Assembly: GCA_016800925.1 (NCBI GenBank)
Contig: JABCPU010000233.1
Location: 1-64,000, forward strand
DNA: 64,000 nt
Source of the DNA: Suillus spraguei
Taxonomy: Eukaryota; Basidiomycota; Agaricomycetes; Boletales; Suillaceae
Reading direction: 5' to 3'
Shown: piece by piece, positions 21,677 to 33,000 of the stretch
How the letters are laid out: every line of letters begins with the position of its first letter
Position numbering within the stretch: position 1 is the stretch's first letter
The notes under the pieces: generated by a model
Database searches by the model: none
The model's input: only the letters and a program-made list of their open reading frames with translations
What the model was told of the DNA's origin: nothing
Position numbers and translations under genes: made by a program

Positions 21677-22445
21677 TGTTAAGACTGTACTCAAGGGTAG
21701 AGAGATCCGAAGGGCTTTGGCCTCAGTTCGTACACTGTGCCCCTTTCTCGAGTAATGCCCTTTATTTCAGGGAGGAGTTATTCGTCCGAAGACCCGGAAG
21801 GGGTTGCGTGACGGATCCGGGTGTCCGAAGGTGTCGGATGTAATACGTCCGAAGGTAATTCGGAACGTAAGGAGAGGAAAGAGATTAAGGCTAGTTTCGG
21901 AACGAGTTCCCAACTAGAAACTAACGGAGATGGACTATCCGAAGATAGAGTCGGAGGTATGGACTATAGGAGTCAATCCTAAGTCTCGGAAGGTGACTTA
22001 AAGCGGAGAGTGACTTAAGTCCGGAGGAGGCAGAATGAGCAGAATCTAAGATGATATTCGAACTAAGGTTCTACGAAGATCTACAAGTGGTTTATATACA
22101 GTAAGTATCTAAGACGGATAATCAGCAAGTCCGGGACCGAGGGCTATGTACGAAGTGTAACGGAAGTCTATTAGTTATTGCACAGCGGATCAGTAAGCAT
22201 GAATCGGAAATGAACACAGGAAACGGATCAGTAACACAGGATGGAAATATAAACAGCCGGGGTACCGGTAGTAGGAGAAATGACGAAAGGAGATAGACGC
22301 AGATGTTCACCAGGGAGTTAAGGTGCGAGAAGTGAGTACATTCGGATGGGTGGTCCGGACAGGATCTGTGGAACGGACGGATATGGAAACGATCGGATCT
22401 GGACGGATATGATCGGATCTGAGATTAGAAGTTTGGTATATGACA
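21677..22445 (-). repeat. 3' LTR of gypsy A
   Basis: 769 bp. Differs from 28848-29616 at three positions (near 21987, 22242 and 22390), all C/T at CpG sites. Contains TTTATATACAG near 22090. Confidence 0.95.
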
Positions 22446-22462
22446 GTATCCCCCCCTTAAGG
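22446..22462 (-). other. Polypurine tract of gypsy A
   Basis: Minus strand reads TTAAGGGGGGGATAC directly before the 3' LTR, as expected for the plus-strand primer. Confidence 0.75.
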
Positions 22463-22640
22463 CCGAACCCCTGAGGCACAAGAAGCGTCGATCCGGATCG
22501 GACAAGATTAATGCGAGACGATGGGGAAGTTTGATGGTTGTAGTGCTGAGTCTGTAATCCAACAGATATACGGACGTCAGACGTCCGAAGTGATTCCTAC
22601 CCCCGCTTCATATCTTTGTTAACAAAACTTGTCTCCTAAC

Positions 22641-23655
22641 ATGTCTGGAAAGAAATCCGATGCCCCTAAGTCTGCTGCCGACCTTGTGGCGGATCTGGAG
22701 CAGCAACTGGCGGCTGCTAAGGCTGCAGCTGAAGCCGAGGCGGAACGGAAACGGAAAGAGGCGGAGGAGCGGAAAAGGCAGGAGGAGTTGAAGCAGATTG
22801 AGTTGGCTGAGATCCGGAGGGAAATGGAGGAAAAGAGGCGGAGGGCACTGATTGAGGCTCGGGTGAGTGCTGTGGACTCTCCCAGATCCGGATATTGATG
22901 GGTTGGCAAAGGCCAAGGCTGCTCCTGCGTCCGGAGCAAAGGATGGGTACTGCTCTCGTTGCGTCACTAAGGGCCGGATGTGCCAGTGGGGTGATGCTGA
23001 GAAGAATGCCATGGTGAGTCGTCCGAAAGACTTCGGATCCGCTGATTTCAACGTTTCGTAGATTAAGTCCTGTGACGTCTGCCGGAAAGACAAGGCCACT
23101 TGTCCTGGAAGGCCCGGATTCGTTAAGGGGCCTAAGGGCCGGAAGAGGCAGCGTCCTGCTGGTACTCCGTCTCCGAAGGGCAAAGGCAAGCGCCGTCAGA
23201 GGAGTCCTACTCCGGATGTGGCGGACGCGGATGTCTTCTCTAACCCAGTCACTATTGAAGGTACGGATGAGGATTTTGTGGAGTACGATGACCAGGCTTG
23301 GGTGGCCGCTGCTAATGGCATCATTGCTGAGTTGGCGCGGACCAACGGACTTCTCCAAGATGGTATTGCGGCGGCGGAAGGGAGTCGGATTGCCATGGAG
23401 CGGATGAGCTCCACCATGGAGGCCTTCCTCCAGCAACAGAGGGAATTCCAGGCCCTGCTCATCGAGGAAATCCGGACCGGATTTAGGCTTTCCGTTTCTG
23501 CCGGATCCGACAAGGATGGCGCTGGTGAGGAGATTGGGGAAGAGGTGGCGGATGAGAATGGAGGGGAGATGGCGGATGGAACTGGGGAAGAGATGGCGGA
23601 TGGAACTGGGGAGGAGACTGGGGGTGCCGGAGGTGAAATGGAAACTGGTGCTTAG
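22641..23655 (+). CDS. Antisense cysteine-rich coiled-coil gene inside gypsy A
   Basis: Lies opposite to gag-pol, filling the 1.26 kb between the pol stop (23702) and the 3' LTR (22445), and converging with pol at a 46-bp gap. From ATG 22641 the product has a Lys/Ala start. A strongly charged E/K/R/A-rich coiled coil follows (about residues 12-80). A frame change occurs near 22875-22890. Then come CSRCVTKGRMC and, after a clean 48-nt GT-AG intron at 23014-23061, SCDVCRKDKATC. Together these form a six-Cys pattern like a zinc-binding module. A basic stretch (KGKGKRRQRSPTP), a second helical region and an acidic C-terminus with four EM/EE-type repeats follow. It could be a DNA- or RNA-binding accessory protein. 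I know of no named family, and the role is unknown. The intron in the antisense direction supports its own transcription. Confidence 0.68.
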
Positions 23656-23701
23656 TCCAGATCCGGATTTCCGCTACTGCCCTCAATGTACTTATATTTC
23701 G

Positions 23702-26700
23702 TTATGTACTTTTTCGAGCAATGGGACCAGGCTTGTCCGGATATGCAGAATGGAAATCCGCTACGAGATCCGATGCATTTCCGAGTTCTGTGGCCAGTAA
23801 CCAGGAAGTTTCTTCGTCTGTTCCTTCGTATCCGGACCAACGGACGAGGTATAGAAGTTGGCAGTGGTGCCTACGACGGTCCAGTTTAGAATCCAGGATT
23901 TCGGATATCTCGTACTCTGGTTCTCCGTCGACTTCGACTGGTGGCGGAGGAGGTTGGATGCGATTGGGAATGGTGTTCGGAACTGCTGGCTCTAACTGTG
24001 AGACATGGAAAACAGGATGTACGGAACGCATAGAATCCGGAAGTCGTATGGCGAAAGAATGAGTACCCGGGCAGGATATAATTTCGAATGGTCCCAAATT
24101 CTTTTCCGAAAGTTTCTTCGACGGACGGGTGGAGCGGAAGTACTTGGCTTTGACGAAGACTTGTTCTCCAATCCGGAAGTCTGGAGCAGGCTGTCTTTTA
24201 GCGTCCGCAGGTCCTTGATAGCGTTTCTGAGCTTCGGACATCTCATCTCGGAGGAACTGGTGAAGTTTGTTAAGGTCTAGGGCATATTCCTGGGCGGGAT
24301 GGAGGATAGGTCGCGTTCCGGATGGATGGAAATGTTCGGATGATAACCTTTATTGGCGAAGAAAGGTGAAACTCCGGTAGTGGCACTCGGAGCGTTATTG
24401 TATGCAAACTCTGCGAGGGGCAGCAGCTCGGACCAGTTGTCCTGCTGATAGTTGCAGTAGATCCGGAGGTACTGTTCCAGTGTTTGGTTGGCACGTTCGG
24501 TTTGTCCGTCTCCTTCGGGATGATATCCGGATGTGAAGTGTAGGACCATGTCCAATGCCTTTCCTAGGGAACGGAAGAAGTGGGATACGAACTCTGTTCC
24601 TCGATCCGAGGTTACATGGGACGGGACTCCATGCTTAGAGAAGACATGGAGGAGAAATAGGCGGGCGAGATCAGGGGAAGTAATGGTATCGTGGGTCGGG
24701 ACGAATATGGCTTGCTTGGATAAACGATCTATGATGACGAGGATGGCTGTAAAGCCGGATGAGTCCTGGAAGTTGTTCAATGAAATCCATAGAGATGGAA
24801 TTCCATGGTTTTTCTGGGACAGGAAGTTGCTTGAGTAGACCGTAGGGCTTATGTCTCGGAACTTTGGCTCGGGCGCAGGATGTGCAGGATCTGACATACT
24901 CTTTGACAAAGGCTCGTACTCCGGGCCAGGTGTAGTTGCATCGGATGAGCTCGAGAGTACGATTCTGTCCGAAATGTCCGGATAGGGGGTGGTCATGGCA
25001 ATTCCGGAGGATGCGAAGTCATAGATCATTGGTATCCGGAACGTAGATGCGGTTGTCACAACAAAGGAATCCACCATCGTCTATTGTCCATCTCGGATCC
25101 GAAGGAACCGGAAGATGTGTTTGTGCAACGGGGTCATTAGGAAGTGCTATCAGAATGTCTTTCCGGAGGTGTTCGGTGTCCATAAGAACAGCTGCTCTAA
25201 GGACCGGAGTTGCTAAAATGGAAGCTCGTAGGGACGAAGCTAATTGTTCCGAAGCAAATATTGGACGGAGGTTGTGAGGGTTAATCTGAGCGTAGTCCTT
25301 ATCCCCCTCTTTAGGGTAGACGTCCCATCGTCTAGTGAGGGAATCTGGCTTGACTCCGAGTCTTCCAGGACGGTAACGGATAACGAGGTTGAACTGATGG
25401 AGGAACTCAGACCAGCGGGCCTGACGACGGGATAGCAGTTTGGTGGTAGAGAAATACTCAAGGTTCTTGTGGTCCGTGACAACATCTATAGGCTCGGACG
25501 AGCCTTCTAGGTAATGGCGCCAGGTTCGGAACGCAGCATAGATGGCTAGTAGTTCCTTATCATGGACATCATAGTTGAGTTCTGCACCGGACAGTGTCCG
25601 GGAGTAAAATGCCACCGGACGAAGTTCCGAGTCTGGGCACACAATGGATAGTATTGCAGCGATAGCGTAATCCGAGGCATCAGTTTCCACAACTATAGGA
25701 ACATTCGGAATCCAATGCGTAAGCACCGGAGCGGACGTGAAGGCTTTCTTGAGTGCGTTAAATGATTTCCGGCATTCCTCGGAAAAGTCCCAAGTGACGC
25801 CCTTGCGAGTGAGTCGAGTAAGGGGAACCACGATATCCGAGTAGTTGAAGATGAAGCGACGATAGAAATTAGCGAATCCGAGGAAAGATTGGATGTCCTT
25901 GACTTTCCGAGGCTCTGGCCAGTCTATGATGGACTGGATTTTCTCGGACGACATCGTCAAGCCATCCGGAGATAGGAGGTAACCAAGATACTCGACGGAG
26001 GAGGAGTGGAATTCGCATTTCTCGGGTTTGGCATATAGTCGGTGTTTACGGAGACGTCGTAAAACTTCTCGGACATGTTCCTTATGACTTGCAAGGTCTT
26101 GGGAATAGATAAGGATGTCATCCAGATATACAACAACACATACGTCCAGCATATCGGCAAACACGCTATTGACAAAGCGCTGGAAAGCTGCCGGAGCATT
26201 CGTGAGGCCTTCCGGCATCACCAACCATTCATAGGAGCCATAGCGCGTACGGAAGGAAGTCTTCCACTCGTCTCCTTCTGTTATCCGGACGAGGTGATAT
26301 GCAGATCGGAGATCAATTTTGGTATATACCTTAGCGCGGCTCGGGGAGTCAAGAAGGTCGGCAATGAGGGGTAACGGATATCGGTCTTTCTTGGTGATGT
26401 GGTTAAGGCCGCGGAAATCCACACAAAGGCGGAGGGATCCATCCTTCTTTTTGACAAATAGGACGGGGGCTCCGTGGGGAGAAGATGAGGAGCGGAGAAG
26501 TCCGGACGAGATGTTTTCGTCAAGGAACTTCCGAAGGGCCTCAAGCTCTACCGGAGAAAGAGAGTATATGGTTCCGAGAGGCGGACTAGCCCCTTCTTCC
26601 AACTCAATCTTGAGGTCGTAGGGTCGATGTGGGGGAAGTTGTCCGGCTTTGCCTTTGTCGAAGACATCCGCAAATTCGTGGTAGTCGGAAGGGATTCTGG

Positions 26701-27507
26701 AGAGGTCTGGAGGATCGGATGATACGGATGCGGATCGAAGGTTTACTTCGGAGGGACGGAGGTAGATGCTGAACTGAGTGGATCCTTCTAACTTGCAGGC
26801 ACGGCAAAAGGCCACTGCGTTTATCAACGATATGTTAGGGACTGGGGTACCAGCGGAGGGTTCGGATTTGGTCAGAGGCGGAGTCTCCGCCACGGATGGG
26901 GTGCTCTGATGCGACGGAGATTTTGGAGGGGAGGAATCTTCTTTGGGTGGAATACCCGAAGGTAACAGAGGCGTCGGATTGGATTTTCCTGCCATGGTCG
27001 GTGTGTCCGGAGGCAGCGATGATGCGGATGGGGTCAATGGCACTCCTTGTTCAGTAGTTCGGAACTCGATGCTGCCCAATACCCAGTCAATCAACGGATT
27101 GTGTCGGGTGAGCCAGCTATATCCGAGAACGATATAACATGAGGAATCCAAAGGGGTGACGTAGAACGTGTCGGAAGTGATTACACCGGAGGAGAATCGG
27201 ACGGATAAGTTTATGGCTTCGACAATATTGTTATTGCATGTACCATCAAATAAACGGAGTGGAAGCGGAGGAATCTGATAGGTAGGGATTTTATGTTCTC
27301 GGACGAAATCAGTGTCTATGAAGCAGTGGGAGGAACCACAGTCTATGAGGGCCGGAAAGTCAGATATATTGGAGAAAGATGGAAGAGAGACATATGGACA
27401 CAGAGAGTTCGGATCAGGAAGAGTTACAGCGTTGAGTCGTAGTTCCATTGCACGGGTTGGGCCAACGCGACCCTCATCCCGTACGGAGTCAGGAGGGTCG
27501 CGGACTA
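23702..27507 (-). pseudogene. Gypsy A pol: protease-RT-RNase H-integrase-chromodomain
   Basis: Enzymes for reverse transcription and integration. Pol is in the -1 frame relative to gag; the frame is open from the shift site, and the first ATG is at 27448. Retropepsin shows LIDCGSSHCFIDTDF (27340). RT shows LRLCVDFRGLNHITKKDRYP, the YLDDILIYS active site (26110) and LGYLLSPDG. RNase H shows VVETDASDYAIAAIL (25690). After an in-frame TGA at 25019-25021 come the integrase HHCC region (GHFG..CTSC) and a core with IDRLSKQAIF, SDRGTEFVSHFF and GYHPEGDGQTER. Two frame changes near 24770 and 24308 cancel each other. The C-terminus is a chromodomain (EYEISEILDSK..LYLVRWSGYEGTDEETSW, 23790-23940), which in chromoviruses directs insertion to marked chromatin. 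Stop at 23702. Confidence 0.9.
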
Positions 27508-27514
27508 ATTTTTT
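27466..27514 (-). promoter_or_regulatory. Programmed -1 frameshift signal, gag-pol of gypsy A
   Basis: Minus strand: slippery heptamer A AAA AAT at 27514-27508, directly before the gag TAG (27507-27505). A 5-nt spacer follows, then a perfect 10-bp stem CGCGACCCTC/GAGGGTCGCG (27502-27493 with 27475-27466) and a 17-nt loop. Slipping back one base gives TTA GTC.., which is the open pol frame. This is the standard arrangement of a -1 ribosomal frameshift element. Confidence 0.85.
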
Positions 27515-28797
27515 GCCTCATCCGAGGCTTCCGGTTCCGTTTCCGGAGTGAGCACAGCGGCGCGGCCTTTGGCAGCGCGCGAAGTGGATTTGGTGCATTC
27601 CCGGGCAGTGTGACCTGGTCCGCCACAGAACATACAGAGCTTTTTGTCAAAACGTCTCTGACGCTCCTGGGTGGTTAGCTTTCCGTCTGTACCAACAACA
27701 CTAGGAAGATCCGAAACTTTCGGGGTAGAGGATGCTGTGGAGTATGTGGGTTTATTGAATTTGGGCGTATCGGATCCGGATGAGTTGGAGTTCGTCCGGT
27801 CGGATGTTGACTGCCTGGGAGGGTTGGAAGAGGTGGTTCTACTCTCTCGGGTGACTTCGCCCCTCCGTTCCCAGTAACGGGCATCGATGGTCTGGGCGAG
27901 AGTCTTGAACTCCGAAAGGGTAGTGGGCTTACCCATGCGACTAATCTCATCCTTGATTCGGGCCGGAAGTCCATTGTAGAATTGGCGTCGTAGGGCTCCG
28001 TCTCCCCATTCGCGTACTTGGGAGGCAAGTCGCTGGAATTCTACAACGTACTTGTTGATGCGTTGTCCGTCACGCATGTGGAGTTGTTCTAACTGCATCT
28101 CTGCGTCTCCGGAGGGATCGTGTGGTCCGAAATTGGTTTGGAGCTCGAGCATGAACTCGGAGTAGTCATCCATCCAATCCGGACGGTTGCTATATCCGTC
28201 CGAAAGGAGGTCCGGCTCAAACCACTCGAGAGCCATACCCTTAAGGTAGGATTGGGCGAAATTTACTTTAGCACGTCCGGAACGGAAAGCGCTAGGTTTG
28301 CTCTGGAAGTTGAGCTCACATTGGACGAAGAATGCCCGGAGCTTGCGAGGTTCGGACCCATCGAAGGTATCTGGCTCACGGATTTTGACTTTGCTATCAT
28401 CCGAGGTGGGGGTGCGACGGCTACTGCGAGCGAGGTGGTTAATGGCTACGGATAGTTGGGCTAGGACCCGGTCCTGAGGGTTTAGGTGGATTTGATCTTC
28501 TTCGTCATCCAGGTCCTCGTTGTCCGGATCATCTACTTCATCATCTGGTAGATTACTGCGCAGCTCATCATCAAAGCGAATGGTCGGGCGTGAATTGGGG
28601 TCTGGGTTATCCGGGTTCCGAGTTGGTGTTATCGGATCCGGTCTGACTTGACGGGCGGAGATACTCTGACCTATGTCGCTCATGCTTGCGCGGCGTTGAG
28701 AGAAACTGGTAAATGTTTGGACGATGGGTGTGGGATCTCGTTGGATCGGACCAAGTCCGGCTCCTCGGAGTGTGTTTTGAGCTTTACGGGGAGGCAT
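27505..28797 (-). CDS. Gypsy A gag
   Basis: 430-residue capsid-nucleocapsid protein of the virus-like particle. From MPPRKAQNTLRGAGLGPIQR the N-terminus is polar and acidic (DDEVDDPDNEDLDDEEDQ). The capsid region follows with FDGSEPRKLRAFFVQCELNF, KVNFAQSYLKGMALEWFEP, FGPHDPSGDAEMQLEQL and LPARIKDEI. One CCHC knuckle, CMFCGGPGHTAREC, lies near residues 388-401. No stop interrupts it. It ends EASDEAKN at the frameshift site. The start lies about 50 nt inside the 5' LTR. Confidence 0.93.
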   Translation of the reverse strand: MPPRKAQNTLRGAGLGPIQRDPTPIVQTFTSFSQRRASMSDIGQSISARQVRPDPITPTRNPDNPDPNSRPTIRFDDELRSNLPDDEVDDPDNEDLDDEEDQIHLNPQDRVLAQLSVAINHLARSSRRTPTSDDSKVKIREPDTFDGSEPRKLRAFFVQCELNFQSKPSAFRSGRAKVNFAQSYLKGMALEWFEPDLLSDGYSNRPDWMDDYSEFMLELQTNFGPHDPSGDAEMQLEQLHMRDGQRINKYVVEFQRLASQVREWGDGALRRQFYNGLPARIKDEISRMGKPTTLSEFKTLAQTIDARYWERRGEVTRESRTTSSNPPRQSTSDRTNSNSSGSDTPKFNKPTYSTASSTPKVSDLPSVVGTDGKLTTQERQRRFDKKLCMFCGGPGHTARECTKSTSRAAKGRAAVLTPETEPEASDEAKN

Positions 28798-28847
28798 GAT
28801 ATGGGATGGTTGCTAAGTTACTCGGAAAGGTTTGAGTTCGAATATAC

Positions 28848-29616
28848 TGTTAAGACTGTACTCAAGGGTAGAGAGATCCGAAGGGCTTTGGCCTCAGTTC
28901 GTACACTGTGCCCCTTTCTCGAGTAATGCCCTTTATTTCAGGGAGGAGTTATTCGTCCGAAGACCCGGAAGGGGTTGCGTGACGGATCCGGGTGTCCGAA
29001 GGTGTCGGATGTAATACGTCCGAAGGTAATTCGGAACGTAAGGAGAGGAAAGAGATTAAGGCTAGTTTCGGAACGAGTTCCCAACTAGAAACTAACGGAG
29101 ATGGACTATCCGAAGATAGAGTCGGAGGTATGGACTATAGGAGTCAATCCTAAGTCTTGGAAGGTGACTTAAAGCGGAGAGTGACTTAAGTCCGGAGGAG
29201 GCAGAATGAGCAGAATCTAAGATGATATTCGAACTAAGGTTCTACGAAGATCTACAAGTGGTTTATATACAGTAAGTATCTAAGACGGATAATCAGCAAG
29301 TCCGGGACCGAGGGCTATGTACGAAGTGTAACGGAAGTCTATTAGTTATTGCACAGCGGATCAGTAAGCATGAATCGGAAATGAACACAGGAAACGGATC
29401 AGTAACACAGGACGGAAATATAAACAGCCGGGGTACCGGTAGTAGGAGAAATGACGAAAGGAGATAGACGCAGATGTTCACCAGGGAGTTAAGGTGCGAG
29501 AAGTGAGTACATTCGGATGGGTGGTCCGGACAGGATCTGTGGAACGGACGGATATGGAAATGATCGGATCTGGACGGATATGATCGGATCTGAGATTAGA
29601 AGTTTGGTATATGACA
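28848..29616 (-). repeat. 5' LTR of gypsy A
   Basis: 769 bp; upstream LTR in the sense of gag-pol. Only about 50 nt separate it from the gag ATG at 28797. The bases just inside it (minus strand, GTATATTCGAACTC) do not start with TGG, so a primer-binding site for a standard tRNA 3' CCA end is not visible. Confidence 0.95.
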
Positions 29617-30009
29617 CCTTGACAATAACTACACACAGTTGAAAGGCATTACCTCAAGATGCCCCCAGACGAAAAAGAATCATGGGAGCCATCGCTACAT
29701 GAGCTCTAGAGATAAGGATGCAATGGAAGGAGATTGTATCTTGGAGGCAGAACGATCTGAATGCATGAAGAAAGGCCAATGTTTTGGATGTCACAAAACT
29801 GGTCATTGAATTGGGAATTGCCCTGAGAAGAGGAAAAAGATTCCGGTCCGAAAGGCCGAAGTAAAAGAACTGCCAGAAGAAGAAGAAGGTGACGAAACAG
29901 TGCGCCATGTGGTAGAGGATTTTTAAACTGGAGAAACAAGAAATTGACGTATGTTTCTCCAAATGTATTACTAAGACTTGTATGAGCAGTAGGTGAACAA
30001 AAGGAACTT

Positions 30010-33000
30010 TGCATTCCCATTACACTATTCTCTTGCACTCATCACGAATCCGTCGAAACCACCACCATCATAGACTCAGGAGCGGCAGGAACCTTCATCT
30101 CTGAAGAATTCGTAAAACTCCATAATATCATGAGGAGACGGTTAACTAAACCATTCAGAGTAACCACTGCTGATGGAACTCTAATCCATGGAGGACCTAT
30201 CACCCAGTACTGCCTGTTAGTCATCAAAATCAATGAACGTACTATGTACAGAAAATTTAACATTACCAAACTTGGAAAAAGAGACCAGATTCTCCTTGGA
30301 ATCCCCTGGCTTTGAGCCATGAATCCAATCATAGATTGGACAGCCAAAAACCTGATGCTCACATATGCTGAAATCCAATGAAATTGAATTGGATATTGAT
30401 AACAATCAGAGGAAGAACTATCTTCCATTAACATTTTCACGTAAATCTCCCTGGAAATGGGAAAATTTGAAACTCCCCGACAGACATTTACCCTGTTAAC
30501 TGATATGATTGATCCTTAACCTATCACCCCTGTTGTTTTGCCCACTCCCAACACCCATCGTACCTTCCCCGATTCCTCATGCTCAGAAATGAAAGAATCA
30601 GGAGGAATCCACCAGGAGATCAGGACCTAAGCCACAAGAGAAGCGGCCACCAAATGAGCAAACTGCCAGGAAATGAAAAGTGGAAGAAGAGTTGCTGGAA
30701 AGAGATAAGATGGTACTAAAACTCTCTCAGTATTTTCCCGATGAAGATCATCCATCTGTATACCCCCCAAACGCCAACTCCACTTCTGTCGAGAAATCCC
30801 AGATGAAGAGGCGGATCCTATCACTGATATACCAGAAGAAGATCACGAACAGTTTGATACTATGCAGGACATATGGCATGCTCCAGAAGTTCATGAAATA
30901 TCCTCCTACAAATCAGGAGATGGAGAGTTTCTTGTGGAGTACGATATAGAAGGAAGTTGTATGAGAGTTACTGAAGAAGTATCCATGGACACCCCACTAA
31001 CTCGTGATGGAACATCCCAGCTTGAACAGCTCCCAAATTATTCCATGATTTCACTTCCCCCTCCGAAATATAGTAACAAGGCTCAAGAGTTCACAACCAA
31101 TGAGAAGGAAAAGAAGAAGAAGACCTTTGAGGAACTTGTACCATCCTATCTTTACGACTTCGCTGATATTTTCGCAAAAGATGGATTAAACCAACTACCA
31201 CTCAAACACCCCGGTATTGATCATTGTATTGATATGAAGCCAGGCTTTGTTCCTCACACATTGAAGGTTTATCCACTCTTGGAGAACGAAAGAGAGTTGG
31301 TTAAAATGTTTGTAGATGAGAACCTTGCAAAAGAGTTTATCTCTGAATCAACATTGCCGCAAGCAAGCGGATTCTTCTTCGTGGGAAAGAAGAGCAGAGA
31401 ACTCAGGCCATGCCAGGACTACTGATATATCAATGATTGGATGGTCAAGAATGCTTATCCACTTCCTCTTCCGGTCTCTTTAGTTGCACAATTACACAAC
31501 GCCCAATTCTTCACCAAAATGGACATTCAGTCTGGTTATAATAACACCTGTATTCATCCGACAACAGGTGGAAAGCTGCCTTCACTACAGAATATGGGTT
31601 ATATGAACCAAATGTAATGTTTTTCGGACTCTGTAATTTGCCAGCCATGTTCCAAGCATACATGAACTGGACATTCCAGCAGGAGATCAACGAAGTATGG
31701 ATGGTCATTTACATGGACGACATCTCTTCTCAACAAACATGGAGGAACATCAAGAAAGAACTAGACGCATTTTGATGAAAATACAGAAGGAAAAACTGTT
31801 CCTGAAACCAGAGAAGTGCACCTTCAATGCCAATGAGGTAGAATATCTCGGAATGATCATCAGACCAGGGCAAGTAGCGATGGATACCGCTAAAACACAG
31901 GGAATCAAGGAATGGCCAATGCTGAAAACCGTGAGAGATGTCAAATCGTTTTTAGGGTTCTGCAACTTCTACCGAACATTCATCTCCCATTACTCTGATA
32001 TCGCTCGTCCCCTCATTGATCTTACAAAAAAAGGATATCCCGTTTATTTGGACTTCAGAATGCGAAGACACATTCATCACCCTGAAGGAATGATTCACTA
32101 AGCAACCAGTGCTTCACAATCCTGACCAAACACAGCAATTCACTATCGCCACTGATGCATCCCTTATCGCTATGGGAGCGGTCCTTCTCCAGACTGATGA
32201 AAATGGTGTTTACCACCCATGCACTTATCTCTCCCAATCTCTGAACCCGGCTGAACCAAACTATCAAATCTTCGACCAAGAGTTACTAGCAGTTATACGT
32301 GCTCTAAATGAATGGTGTGATTACCTTGAAGGAAATGCTCATCCCGTTCTGGTTTTCACCAATCATAAAAACCTGCTTTACTTCCACACTGCACAACAAT
32401 TGACACAGAGACAAGCGCAGTGGCAATTGACCCTTTCCATTTTTGATATCAAATTACATCACATTTCTGGGTCCAAATTGGCTGCCCTAGATGCTCTCTT
32501 TCAACACCCAGACCATGCTGATGGTTCTTGCGATAATGAAGACACTATCCTTCTTCCTAATTCACTTTTCGTCCAACTCATTGATGATGAATTACATGAT
32601 CTTCTCTTGACTTCCAATCCTCTGGATGACCCTGTTTTCAAAACAGCTTCAGATGCGCTAGATGGTATATGTCTTCCGCTGATGAAATCTGCGCTTTCCG
32701 ATTGGATGATCAACAATGGGATCCTGTATTACAAATTGCATGCTTATATTCCTGCAGCTTATCATGCTGACATACTTAAGCGCTATCATGATCATCCCAT
32801 GGCAGGCCACCCTGGCCATTTTAAAATGGAAGAACTAGTGAAACGCGAAGCTTGGTGGCCTGCCATGGGTTCCCATATTAGGAAATATGTCGAAGGATGT
32901 GCTCTTTGTCAGCAGATGAAATCTGACATGCATCCTGTTCACCCACCATTGCATCCTATTCCATCATCCGCTACCCGTCCTTTCTCCCAACTCTCCGTGG

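Larger units (their letters stand above)
21677..29616 (-). mobile_element. Gypsy A: nearly intact chromovirus, 7.94 kb
   Basis: Full-length minus-strand Ty3/gypsy element with two 769-bp LTRs (21677-22445, 28848-29616) and TSD CCTTG (21672-21676, 29617-29621). The LTRs differ at only three sites that I can find. Order 5' to 3' on the minus strand: LTR, gag, -1 frameshift signal, pol (protease, RT, RNase H, integrase, chromodomain), an antisense gene, polypurine tract, LTR. One stop and two compensating frame changes damage pol, but the element is clearly recent. Confidence 0.93.
21128..29925 (+). pseudogene. Gypsy F gag, split by gypsy A
   Basis: Capsid/nucleocapsid gene. It starts at MSVIAPKPNEIKIAHPPNFD (21128) and has the Ty3-type capsid segments FDGDRDKAEHFLIACIAYLDLN and TEFLKEFNNNF.. 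with stops after SWA and GYGT. It breaks at 21676 where gypsy A sits (TSD CCTTG) and continues at 29622. A single knuckle CFGCHKTGH..GNC lies near 29780-29825, and the frame ends VVEDF at about 29925. Inactive. Confidence 0.8.

Noticed and set aside
22629..22898. Idea that the antisense ORF is just the shadow of pol
   Set aside because: Pol ends at 23702, outside this region, and the minus-strand frames here have no domain; the shadow is on the minus strand.
28829..28847. tRNA-like T-arm (GGTTTGAGTTCGAAT) next to the gypsy A LTR
   Set aside because: The flanking bases do not pair into a T-stem or a cloverleaf, so this is not a tRNA gene.
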